Shown here: positions 17,044 through 23,456 of the stretch, piece by piece
Position numbering within the stretch: position 1 is the stretch's first letter
How the letters are laid out: each line of letters opens with the position of its first letter
Assembly: GCA_003164305.1 (NCBI GenBank)
Contig: PLSZ01000135.1
Span: forward strand, 1-26,143
From: Acetobacteraceae bacterium
GTDB taxonomy: Bacteria; Pseudomonadota; Alphaproteobacteria; Acetobacterales; Acetobacteraceae
DNA: 26,143 nt
Direction: 5' to 3'
Notes under the pieces: model-generated
What the model was told of the DNA's origin: nothing
What the model saw: the letters and a program-made list of their open reading frames with translations, nothing else
Database searches by the model: none
Made by a program: the position numbers and the translations under genes

Positions 17044-17823
17044 TTAACTCCCTAATCGTGTGATGCGTCCGGCGGTGATGCCGCCGTCGATGACCAGTTC
17101 CGATCCGGTCATGTGGCTCGATTGGTCCGAGGCCAGGAACAAAATGCCGTTGGCGATTTCCTCCGCCTGGCCGGCTTTGCCAAGCGGCACCGAGGCCGCG
17201 GCGATCTGCTCTGGATCGAGTGGCACATTCGCGCCGCCCGGCAGTTTCGTCCAGATCGGCGTGGCGATGATCCCGGGATGCACCGAGTTCACCCGGATGC
17301 CGTCACCGGCCTGGGCGCATTCCAGCGCCATCGACTTGGCGAACAGCCGTACCGCGCCCTTCGACGCGCTGTATCCCGCCAGACCGGCGGACCCGCGCAG
17401 ACCGGCGATCGAGGACAGCATGACAATCGATCCGCCGCGGCCGCCCCGGCGCATCGCCGGAATACAATACTTGACCGAAAGGAAGACGCCATCGACGTTG
17501 ATCGCCATCTGCCGGCGCCAATCGGCCAACGTCATGTCGATCGCCGGTCCCATGATGCCGATGCCGGCGTTGGCGACCAGAATATCCAGGCGGTCAAATC
17601 GTTTCTCGGCCATCGCGACGACATCCGGCCAGGCGTCTTCGTCTGTGACGTCATGATGGATGTAGACGCCACCGACTTCCTCCGCCAGCGCGAGGCCCGC
17701 CGTGTCGTCGAGGTCGGTCAGCACCAGTTTCGCGCCTTCCCGCGCCAGCGCGCGCGCCGTCGCCGCGCCGATGCCGGATGCCGCGCCCGTGACGATGGCG
17801 GCCCGGCCGTCCAGTTGTCCCAT
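17044..17823 (-). CDS. SDR-family oxidoreductase
   Basis: A 259-residue classical short-chain dehydrogenase. Visible motifs are the cofactor loop TGAASGIG (12-19), D37 at the end of strand 2 (LVLTDLDD, favouring NAD over NADP), NAG at 85-87, catalytic S138, Y151 and K155 (YSASK), and the C-terminal SELVIDGGITAG. The frame is open further upstream, but ATG 17823 is chosen because GGGAGGA lies six bases before it and the motif spacing then fits the family. It heads a two-gene operon with the aldolase. It would oxidise or reduce an alcohol/ketone intermediate of the same pathway. Confidence 0.92.
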   Translation of the reverse strand: MGQLDGRAAIVTGAASGIGAATARALAREGAKLVLTDLDDTAGLALAEEVGGVYIHHDVTDEDAWPDVVAMAEKRFDRLDILVANAGIGIMGPAIDMTLADWRRQMAINVDGVFLSVKYCIPAMRRGGRGGSIVMLSSIAGLRGSAGLAGYSASKGAVRLFAKSMALECAQAGDGIRVNSVHPGIIATPIWTKLPGGANVPLDPEQIAAASVPLGKAGQAEEIANGILFLASDQSSHMTGSELVIDGGITAGRITRLGS

Positions 17824-17950
17824 AACGTCCTCCCTGTTTCGATTCATTCCAACAGAGGAACCGTCCCCCGGCAACCCACGCCCCTTGATCGCGCCTCTGG
17901 TCCGCCCGCTTTCCCGCGCTACATTCTCGCTTATGAACGGAGGAAACGCG

Positions 17951-18733
17951 ATGTTGAATGGTAAGTCCGCGCTGATCACAGGCTCCCTCGGCGGCATTGG
18001 TTTCGCCACCGCGAAAGCGCTGGCGGAGCTTGGCTGCGATGTCATGCTGAACGGCTTTGGCGACGCGGAAACGATCGCCGCGCGCGTGGCCGAAATCGAA
18101 ATCCTCGGCGTGCGCGCCGCGCATCACAACGCCGACCTGCGCGACCCGGCACAAATCGCCGGGATGATCGAGGGCACGACGAACGCCCATGGGTCGCCCG
18201 ACATTCTGGTCAACAACGCCGTCGTTCGTTACTTTGGCGCGGTGGAGAATTTCGTCCCCGAGCATTGGGATGAGGCGATCGCGGTCAACCTGTCGGCGCC
18301 GTTCCACACCATCCGGCTGACGCTGCCGGCGATGAAGGCGAAAGGTTGGGGCAGGATCGTCAACATGGCCTCGATCTACAGCCATTTCGCGACGGTCAAC
18401 CGGGTCGATTACATGACCACCAAGACGGCGCTTCTGGGCCTCACTCGCGCGGTGGCGCTGGAATGCGCGCGGACCGAGATCACCTGCAACGCGGTCTGCC
18501 CAGGAACGGTGCTGACACCGGCGATCGAATGGCGGTTAAGGCAGGAGATGCAGCGCGACGGCGGCACGTTCGAGGAAGCGGAGGAAAACTTCCTGGCGAT
18601 TCGGCAGCCCTCGCGGCGCTTCGTCAAGGACGGCAACGTCGCCGGCCTGATCGCGTTTCTGTGCGGCCCGCACAGTGCCGACATCAACGGCGCGTCGCTT
18701 CCCATCGATGGCGGCTGGATCGCCGGGCACTAA
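17951..18733 (+). CDS. 3-hydroxybutyrate dehydrogenase-like SDR
   Basis: A 260-residue SDR. TGSLGGIG (10-17), NNAV (88-91, usually NNAG), S141, Y154 and K158 (YMTTK) make up the core. LNGFGDA after strand 2, and RQPSRRFV before ALPIDGGW-like GASLPIDGGW, are features of D-3-hydroxybutyrate dehydrogenases, which interconvert 3-hydroxybutyrate and acetoacetate with NAD. The catalytic-helix sequence departs from the usual YVAAKHG, so the substrate may differ. ATG 17951 has GGAGG at 17939-17943. The gene is divergent from the other SDR with 127 bases between. A weak terminator follows at 18752-18782. A link to the CoA-transferase at the left edge is possible but only by function. Confidence 0.85.
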   Translation: MLNGKSALITGSLGGIGFATAKALAELGCDVMLNGFGDAETIAARVAEIEILGVRAAHHNADLRDPAQIAGMIEGTTNAHGSPDILVNNAVVRYFGAVENFVPEHWDEAIAVNLSAPFHTIRLTLPAMKAKGWGRIVNMASIYSHFATVNRVDYMTTKTALLGLTRAVALECARTEITCNAVCPGTVLTPAIEWRLRQEMQRDGGTFEEAEENFLAIRQPSRRFVKDGNVAGLIAFLCGPHSADINGASLPIDGGWIAGH

Positions 18734-18751
18734 CGTTCGCATCGAAATGAC

Positions 18752-18782
18752 AAGCGATAAAGCCAAACAGCACGCTTTTTTT
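18752..18782 (+). terminator. Weak intrinsic terminator after the SDR gene
   Basis: AAGCG (18752-18756) can pair with CGCTT (18773-18777), followed by a run of seven T. It lies 18 bases after the stop at 18733. The stem is short, so termination may be partial. Confidence 0.45.
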
Positions 18783-18886
18783 ACTGGAAATGCTCACTGT
18801 TTCAGAATCCGCCCGGGCGGCGGGCCAACGGGCCAAACGCGATACCGCGCGAGCGCTGGAGCGCGGCCGGGCGGCGTGACGGTGGC

Positions 18887-19309
18887 TTAGCCGATCCGCT
18901 CCCAGTAGCCGGTTTCCTCGTCCAACCGGTCGTGCTCCAGACCGCGGAAGTCGCCGCGCGACACGATGCCAATGATCTTGCCCTCGTCCACCACGGGGAT
19001 GTGACGGAAGCCACCGTCGTGCATCTCTCGCAGCGCGTCGATGGCGTGACGGCCCGGAGGCATCGTTTGCGGATCGCGAGTCATCGCCGAGCACAACTGT
19101 GTTTTATCCGGATCGTGGCCGGCGGCGACGATCCGTACCAGATCGCGCCCGGTGAAGATGCCGCTGAGGGCACCCCCCTCGTCGGTCACCAGCACGGCGC
19201 CAATCTTCCGCCTGTCCATCGCCGCGCACGCCTCTCGTACCGACGCCGCTTCGGGCATCGTCTCGGGATGCTGGTTGCGGACGATCTCGTCCATCCGGCG
19301 ATTGGTCAT
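18887..19309 (-). CDS. Small CBS-domain protein
   Basis: A 140-residue protein made of one CBS pair: CBS1 about 15-65 (ACAAMDRRKIGAVLVTDEGG...GIFTGRDLVR) and CBS2 about 75-125 (REMHDGGFRHIPVVDEGKIIGIVSRGDF). CBS pairs bind adenine nucleotides or SAM and regulate partners; stand-alone ones are often induced by low oxygen or stress. ATG 19309 is chosen because AAGGAGG lies seven bases before it. A FixK/FNR-like box (19362-19375) is centred about 59 bases upstream of the start, suggesting oxygen or redox control. The divergent neighbour is a dienelactone hydrolase. The partner protein is unknown. Confidence 0.88.
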   Translation of the reverse strand: MTNRRMDEIVRNQHPETMPEAASVREACAAMDRRKIGAVLVTDEGGALSGIFTGRDLVRIVAAGHDPDKTQLCSAMTRDPQTMPPGRHAIDALREMHDGGFRHIPVVDEGKIIGIVSRGDFRGLEHDRLDEETGYWERIG

Positions 19310-19361
19310 GGCATAGCCTCCTTCTTGAGACCCACGATGGCAGGGTGGGGTTCGCGCGGCA

Positions 19362-19375
19362 TTGACCCGGATCAA
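19362..19375. promoter_or_regulatory. FixK/FNR-like box between CBS gene and dienelactone hydrolase
   Basis: TTGACCCGGATCAA matches the CRP/FNR-family pattern TTGAN6TCAA, with flanking A and T extending the symmetry. It is centred 59 bases before the CBS start codon and 86 before the hydrolase start codon, so it could serve either or both. The same core recurs at 20892 and 23058. Confidence 0.62.
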
Positions 19376-19454
19376 TCAACGGCGGGATGCCCATCGGGTT
19401 GCGCGGGGTGCCGGTCCCGGGCAACACTCGGGGCAACCCGAAGGAGAATCCCCG

Positions 19455-20186
19455 ATGTACGAACAGCACGTCAGCGTCACCACGAAGCATGGTGTCATGC
19501 CTTCATTCGTAGCCTGTCCGGACGGCGAGGGACCGTTTCCGGCGATCATCTTTTACATGGACGCGCCCGGCACGCGCGAGGAACTCCGCAACATGGCGCG
19601 GCGCATCGCCCGGCACGGCTACTTCTGCATCCTGCCGGACATGTATTACCGGCTTGGCACGGTGCTGTTCGACATTCCGCGGCGCACGGACGCGATGTCG
19701 GGGGTGATCCGCGCCTCGATGAACAGCCTGAGCAATGAGTTGGTGACCGACGACACCTCCGCGATGCTCGGTTGGCTCGACGCCAACGAGCGCGTCAAAC
19801 CTGGGCCTGTCGGCTGCGTGGGATATTGCATGAGCGGCCAGTACATCACGACCGTCTCGGCCCGGTTCCCGCATCGGATGGTTGCCGCCGCGTCGTTGTA
19901 CGGGGTCCGGATCGTCACCGATCAACCGGATTCGCCGCATCTGCTGGTCGATAAAATCAAGGGCGAACTTTACTACGCGTTCGCGGAACACGACGCGTCG
20001 GTGCCGGATCACGTGATCCCGGACCTGAAGGCGGCGCTGGCGAAGACCGACGTGAAAAATACAATCAAGATCTTTCCGGGCACGCATCACGGGTTCGCGT
20101 TCCCCGAGCGGGCGGTTTACGAAACGATCGCGTCGGAGCAAACGTGGACCGACATGTTCGCCATGTGGGACCGGCATTTGAAGTAG
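19455..20186 (+). CDS. Dienelactone hydrolase family protein
   Basis: A 243-residue alpha/beta hydrolase of the dienelactone hydrolase group, using cysteine as nucleophile: GYCMSGQY (C125), acid in FAEHDASV (D180) and GTHHGFAF (H212). Classical members open dienelactone to maleylacetate in chloroaromatic degradation, but many chromosomal copies act on other esters or lactones. ATG 19455 is chosen with AAGGAGA (19441-19447) eight bases ahead; the frame upstream is open but unrelated. It stands alone, divergent from one CBS gene and convergent with another. The FixK-like box upstream may also act on it. Confidence 0.88.
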   Translation: MYEQHVSVTTKHGVMPSFVACPDGEGPFPAIIFYMDAPGTREELRNMARRIARHGYFCILPDMYYRLGTVLFDIPRRTDAMSGVIRASMNSLSNELVTDDTSAMLGWLDANERVKPGPVGCVGYCMSGQYITTVSARFPHRMVAAASLYGVRIVTDQPDSPHLLVDKIKGELYYAFAEHDASVPDHVIPDLKAALAKTDVKNTIKIFPGTHHGFAFPERAVYETIASEQTWTDMFAMWDRHLK

Positions 20187-20314
20187 GCCGGGGTGCGCGC
20201 GACCGGGAATTTCTCTTGTTCGGAACGCCGGGATTCCAGGAGGATGATGAGGTTTGTTCTGGGGTGACGGCGGTTTGGAAGACACTGTCAGTTGGCATCG
20301 ACACGGCACGGTGC

Positions 20315-20330
20315 GGCGGCCACGGCCGCC
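20315..20330. terminator. Hairpin between convergent genes
   Basis: GGCGGC / GCCGCC form a 6-bp GC stem with CACG loop, in the 170-base gap between the convergent dienelactone hydrolase and CBS genes. It is symmetric, so it could act on both transcripts, but no T-run follows on either strand. Confidence 0.35.
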
Positions 20331-20356
20331 CCACCTGGACCCGTCACCTCACCTCG

Positions 20357-20833
20357 TTAGCCTGACGGACTAAGCAACGCCCCCGGATTGCGCGCCATCG
20401 TCTTCACCAGATCCGCTCGCGTGACGATCCCAACCAGCCTATCACCCTGAACGATCGGCACCCGCTTGATGTCGTGCGTGATCATCAGCTCCGCGATGTC
20501 GCCAACCTGCGTCGTCTCCGTCGCCGTCACGACGTTGGCCCGCATCAGTTCCCGCGCGGAACTTTGCGCGCCCGAGACGTAACTCTTGAACTCCGGCGCC
20601 AGTTCGGTGCCCTCGGCGAGTTGCCGCAACCACCAGTCCCGCCGCCGCTCCCGGCTGCGCATCAGCGGGCGCACCAGGTCGCCCTCGGTGACGATGCCGA
20701 CCAGTTTGCCGCCCGCCTCGCACACCGGCACACCGCTGATCGCGTGCTCGGCCAGCGTTTTGGCGATCTCGGTCATCGTGGCGCTCGGAGCCACGGTAAT
20801 GACGAAGCGGGTCATGATCTCGGCGGCGTCCAT
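20357..20833 (-). CDS. CBS-domain protein with split CBS pair
   Basis: A 158-residue protein with CBS1 about 3-55 (IMTRFVITVAPSATMTEIAKTL...GVPVCEAGGKLVGIVTEGDL) and CBS2 about 93-145 (ELMRANVVTATETTQVGDIAELM...RVPIVQGDRLVGIVTRADL). A charged, Trp-rich linker (about 58-90, RERRRDWWLRQLAEG) separates them. This linker is seen in nucleotide-sensing CBS proteins induced by low oxygen in alphaproteobacteria. ATG 20833 is preceded by GGAGGA. A FixK/FNR-like box (20892-20905) is centred about 65 bases upstream, much as for the other CBS gene. Role: probably adenylate sensing; the partner is not known. Confidence 0.88.
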   Translation of the reverse strand: MDAAEIMTRFVITVAPSATMTEIAKTLAEHAISGVPVCEAGGKLVGIVTEGDLVRPLMRSRERRRDWWLRQLAEGTELAPEFKSYVSGAQSSARELMRANVVTATETTQVGDIAELMITHDIKRVPIVQGDRLVGIVTRADLVKTMARNPGALLSPSG

Positions 20834-20891
20834 GGCTATCTCCTCCAGCACCTCGGTACGCACATTGACGCACGAAAGCGCCTGCGCGGCC

Positions 20892-20905
20892 TTGACCAGG
20901 ATCAA
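20892..20905 (-). promoter_or_regulatory. FixK/FNR-like box upstream of second CBS gene
   Basis: TTGACCAGGATCAA differs from the 19362 site by one base. A further GGATCAAT half-site lies at about 20915-20922. It is centred 65 bases before the CBS start. The 3' end of the quinone oxidoreductase gene lies at 20945, so the site can only serve the CBS gene. Confidence 0.62.
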
Positions 20906-20944
20906 TCCCCGCTGGGATCAATCGAGGCCGGGATCAGGCTCCGA

Positions 20945-21916
20945 TCAGGGGATCAGCACAGTGCTGCCGGTGGTTTTCCGCGACTCCAGCGCGATGTGGG
21001 CCTTGGCCGCGTCCTGTAGCGGGAAAGTCTGGTTGATCTGGATCTTCACCGCGCCAGAGCTTACGACGCTGAACAGATCCGCCGCCACCGCCTCCAGATC
21101 CGAGCGTTTCGCGGTGTAGGTGGGCAATGTCGGCCGGGTCAGGAACAGGCTGCCTTTGGCCCCCAGCACGCCCAGATCGAACGGCGGCACCGGCCCCGAA
21201 GCATTGCCGTAGCTGACCATGAGGCCCAGTGGGGCGAGGCAGTCGAGGCTGGCGTTCCACGTGTCCTTGCCGACGCTGTCGTAGACCACGGGCACCATGG
21301 CGCCGCCGGTGATTTTCTTCACCGCCGCCACCAGGCCTGATGAACCGATGACCGTGTGCGCGGCACCATTCTCCTGGGCCAGCACGGCTTTCTCCTCGGA
21401 CGAGACCACACCGATGACAGTCGCGCCCAGATGTTTGGCCCATTGGCAGAGGATCAGGCCGACCCCGCCGGCCGCGGCGTGCACCACGATCGTCTCGCCG
21501 GCCTTCACCGGATGGGTCCGCCGCACGAGGTATTGCGCCGTCATGCCCTGCAGCATCATCGCGGCCCCGGTCTCGAAGCTGATCGAGTCGGGCAGCTTCA
21601 CCAGCCGATCGGCGGGCACCACGCGGTCGGTGGCATAGCCGCCCATGGGGCCGGCATAGGCGACCCGGTCGCCCGGTTTTACCACGGTGACGCCGGCGCC
21701 GACGGTGGTCACGGTGCCCGCGCCCTCGGACCCAATGATCAGCGGCATGCTTGGGGCCTTGTAGAGGCCGGTCCGGAAGTAGACGTCGATGTAGTTCAGG
21801 CCGACCGCGTGATGCTTGATCAGCGCCTCACCGGGCCCAGGCTCGGGGGTGGGCACGTCTTCCCATTTCATCACCTCGGGACCGCCGTTGGTGTGGATGC
21901 GGATGGCCTTCGTCAT
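20945..21916 (-). CDS. NADPH:quinone oxidoreductase (zinc-free MDR family)
   Basis: A 323-residue medium-chain reductase of the QorA type. The N-terminal GroES-like half carries VGLNYIDVYFRTGLY and GSEGAGTVTTVGAGV. The nucleotide-binding half carries HAAAGGVGLILCQWAKHLGA (AAGGVG about 148-153), the NADPH-binding signature. Zinc-ligand cysteines of alcohol dehydrogenases are absent. Such enzymes reduce quinones or enones by one or two electrons. GGAG lies seven bases before the ATG. It follows the MGMT gene by 18 bases and is probably in the same operon, which suggests a shared response to electrophiles or alkylating damage. Confidence 0.93.
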   Translation of the reverse strand: MTKAIRIHTNGGPEVMKWEDVPTPEPGPGEALIKHHAVGLNYIDVYFRTGLYKAPSMPLIIGSEGAGTVTTVGAGVTVVKPGDRVAYAGPMGGYATDRVVPADRLVKLPDSISFETGAAMMLQGMTAQYLVRRTHPVKAGETIVVHAAAGGVGLILCQWAKHLGATVIGVVSSEEKAVLAQENGAAHTVIGSSGLVAAVKKITGGAMVPVVYDSVGKDTWNASLDCLAPLGLMVSYGNASGPVPPFDLGVLGAKGSLFLTRPTLPTYTAKRSDLEAVAADLFSVVSSGAVKIQINQTFPLQDAAKAHIALESRKTTGSTVLIP

Positions 21917-21934
21917 GTCATTCTCCGTCCCGGT

Positions 21935-22435
21935 TCAGATCAGGGTCGCCTGGCGATATTCCGCGCGGGATGGCTCCCGCGAGGGGATCTCCCAACATGG
22001 ATTTTCCAATGTCAGCAAAGCGCGTTTGGTCGGCAGTCCGTCGCCGCCCGAATAGCCGCCTATGCCATTGGTGGCTACGACCCGGTGGCAAGGGATGATG
22101 ATCGGGATCGGATTGGCGCCGTTCGCGCCGCCCACCGAGCGGGGACTGCCACCGGCGGCGTGCGCGATGTCGAGATAGGTTCTGACCGCGCCATACGGGA
22201 TCGCCAGCAGCGCCCGCCAGACGCTTTGCCGGTATGGAGACCCCTCGGGCGTCAGCGGCAGGTCGAAATCCGTCAGGGCCGTATCGAAGTACGCGTGCAA
22301 TTGCTCACGCGCCCGCCGCAGCAGCGTGGTTTCGTCCTGGTCGCGCCCCCAGCCCCATTCGACGGCGACGATGGCACCGTCGACCTCGGCGACCGAGAGA
22401 TCCCCAACCGGGGTATGCAGCGAAAGCAGTGGCAC
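21935..22435 (-). CDS. ogt: Methylated-DNA-[protein]-cysteine S-methyltransferase (MGMT/Ogt)
   Basis: A suicidal DNA-repair enzyme that takes O6-alkyl groups from guanine onto its own cysteine. The active-site motif IPCHRVVATNG is intact (C116 with the chosen start), preceded by SPYRQSVWRALLAIPYGAVRTY, the DNA-binding helix region. An N-terminal domain of about 65 residues (PLLSLHTPVGDL...) is present; there is no AraC-type Ada domain. GTG 22435 (166 residues) is chosen because AAGG lies six bases ahead and homologous sequence begins there; a TTG at 22489 would add 18 residues. Upstream is a 12-bp palindrome at 22498-22509. It is probably cotranscribed with the quinone reductase. Confidence 0.87.
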   Translation of the reverse strand: MPLLSLHTPVGDLSVAEVDGAIVAVEWGWGRDQDETTLLRRAREQLHAYFDTALTDFDLPLTPEGSPYRQSVWRALLAIPYGAVRTYLDIAHAAGGSPRSVGGANGANPIPIIIPCHRVVATNGIGGYSGGDGLPTKRALLTLENPCWEIPSREPSRAEYRQATLI

Positions 22436-22651
22436 GTGATGCCTTGTCGGGTCTGGCACGATCTCGGCGGTGGGAAGGCCCGCTGTCAAGGGCGGTGATC
22501 TCGCGAGATGCCAGGCGGAGGCGCGGGCGGACGCGATTTACCACCGGCCTCGGCATCGCGCCAGCAGATTGGTTTGAATGTGAAACTAAATGCCATTGGC
22601 CTCGAGCAGTCGCCGCGATCCTCGCGAAGTCTCAGTCGCACACACGACCGA

Positions 22652-23023
22652 TCATTTCACCCGCGAGGAAAGGATGAACGCGATCAGGTCGTCCGTCTCA
22701 TTGTTGCTGAGGTGAAGATCGGGCATGCGGTCGTGCGGCGTTTGCAGGAACGCACGCAAGGCCAGCGGTGACAGCGCCTTGTTCGACGCGATGGCGGGAA
22801 ATGACGGCGCGCCCGTCGCGGTTGCCTGGGTGCTGCCCGGAAACGCGTGGCAGTTGGCGCACCACGCCAGGGCCACATTACGTCCCGCGATCGGATCGCC
22901 GGCGTCCTGGGCTTTGACAGGGGGACAAATGGCAATGGCGATAACAAGCCACCCCGCCAGTGCCGATGCGCGATACGCTCCGCTTCGGGCGCGCCGCCAA
23001 CGTGATACGATCGAATGTTCCAT
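22652..23023 (-). CDS. Small periplasmic class I cytochrome c
   Basis: A 123-residue c-type cytochrome. Residues 1-38 form a signal peptide with an Arg-rich start (SRWRRARSGAYR) and hydrophobic core ending near VKAQD. The heme site is CANCH (55-59) and the distal ligand is M100 in RMPDLHLSNNE. The mature protein would be about 85 residues, the size of a soluble electron carrier. ATG 23023 lacks a clear ribosome binding site, so the start is less certain. A FixK/FNR-like box is centred 41.5 bases before the ATG. It probably carries electrons between a dehydrogenase or bc1 complex and an oxidase or reductase. It may also serve the adjacent molybdenum hydroxylase, but that link is only by position. 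Confidence 0.85.
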   Translation of the reverse strand: MEHSIVSRWRRARSGAYRASALAGWLVIAIAICPPVKAQDAGDPIAGRNVALAWCANCHAFPGSTQATATGAPSFPAIASNKALSPLALRAFLQTPHDRMPDLHLSNNETDDLIAFILSSRVK

Positions 23024-23057
23024 ACGGCGTAAATGGAGATAACACGATGACCCCGCA

Positions 23058-23071
23058 TTGACGCAGGTCAA
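23058..23071 (-). promoter_or_regulatory. FixK/FNR-like box upstream of the cytochrome c gene
   Basis: TTGACGCAGGTCAA fits TTGAN6TCAA and is a perfect inverted repeat in its outer five bases (TTGAC/GTCAA). It lies 34 bases from the cytochrome c start codon. The closeness implies either a very short leader or that the box sits near the -35 position. Confidence 0.6.
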
Positions 23072-23120
23072 CGGCGCACGCCGCATGGCCGGCCCGATTG
23101 TGCCCTCTCGGCGACACGTC

Positions 23121-23138
23121 GCCTGGCAGGCACCAGGC
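23121..23138 (-). terminator. Hairpin after the MoaD-like gene
   Basis: GCCTGG / CCAGGC make a 6-bp stem with a six-base loop about 67 bases beyond the MoaD-like stop, in the expected place for the end of the molybdenum-hydroxylase transcript. No U-run follows. Confidence 0.3.
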
Positions 23139-23204
23139 CTCGTCCGGTCAGGTGATTCAACTCTTTCCGCGATAAAGGAAGCCGTGCGAGCGGGCCTTGG
23201 TCGA

Positions 23205-23456
23205 TTACCCGCCCTCGATGCGCGGGATGAAAAATACCTCCGCGCCCGGCGGCACCGGCTGGAAATAGCCGGTCTCGTGCAGTTCGCCGTTGATGGCGAC
23301 GTTGGTCTCTTCCTCCAGCGTGTGACCCAGGCCGGGGAACAGCTTCTCCATTTCCCGGATCACGCCGCGGAGGTTCGCCGCCTCCACCTCGAACTCGCGC
23401 ACGCCGTTGGTGTATTTGCGCGCGAAGCCCGAGGTGAAGGTGACGGTCGCGGTCAC
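23205..23456 (-). CDS. MoaD/ThiS-like ubiquitin-fold sulfur carrier
   Basis: An 83-residue protein ending in EGG, the C-terminal Gly-Gly that MoaD/ThiS proteins need for adenylation and thiocarboxylation. VFFIPRIEGG fits the beta-grasp end, and VAINGELHETGYFQPVPPGAEV matches the typical region before it. MoaD supplies sulfur for molybdopterin in complex with MoaE. GTG 23456 overlaps the TGA of the molybdenum hydroxylase gene (GTGA, four bases), so the two are translationally coupled. No moaE, moeB or thiF is nearby, so it either uses the housekeeping partners or has a dedicated role for this hydroxylase. Confidence 0.85.
   Translation of the reverse strand: MTATVTFTSGFARKYTNGVREFEVEAANLRGVIREMEKLFPGLGHTLEEETNVAINGELHETGYFQPVPPGAEVFFIPRIEGG

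Noticed and set aside
17702..17950. Upstream extension of the plus-strand SDR frame
   Set aside because: It overlaps the divergent SDR gene, lacks family sequence, and a strong ribosome binding site precedes ATG 17951.
18809..18820. CCGCCCGGGCGG palindrome between the SDR and CBS genes
   Set aside because: Perfect 12-bp palindromes of G and C only are common by chance in GC-rich DNA, and no T-run follows; kept out of the feature list.
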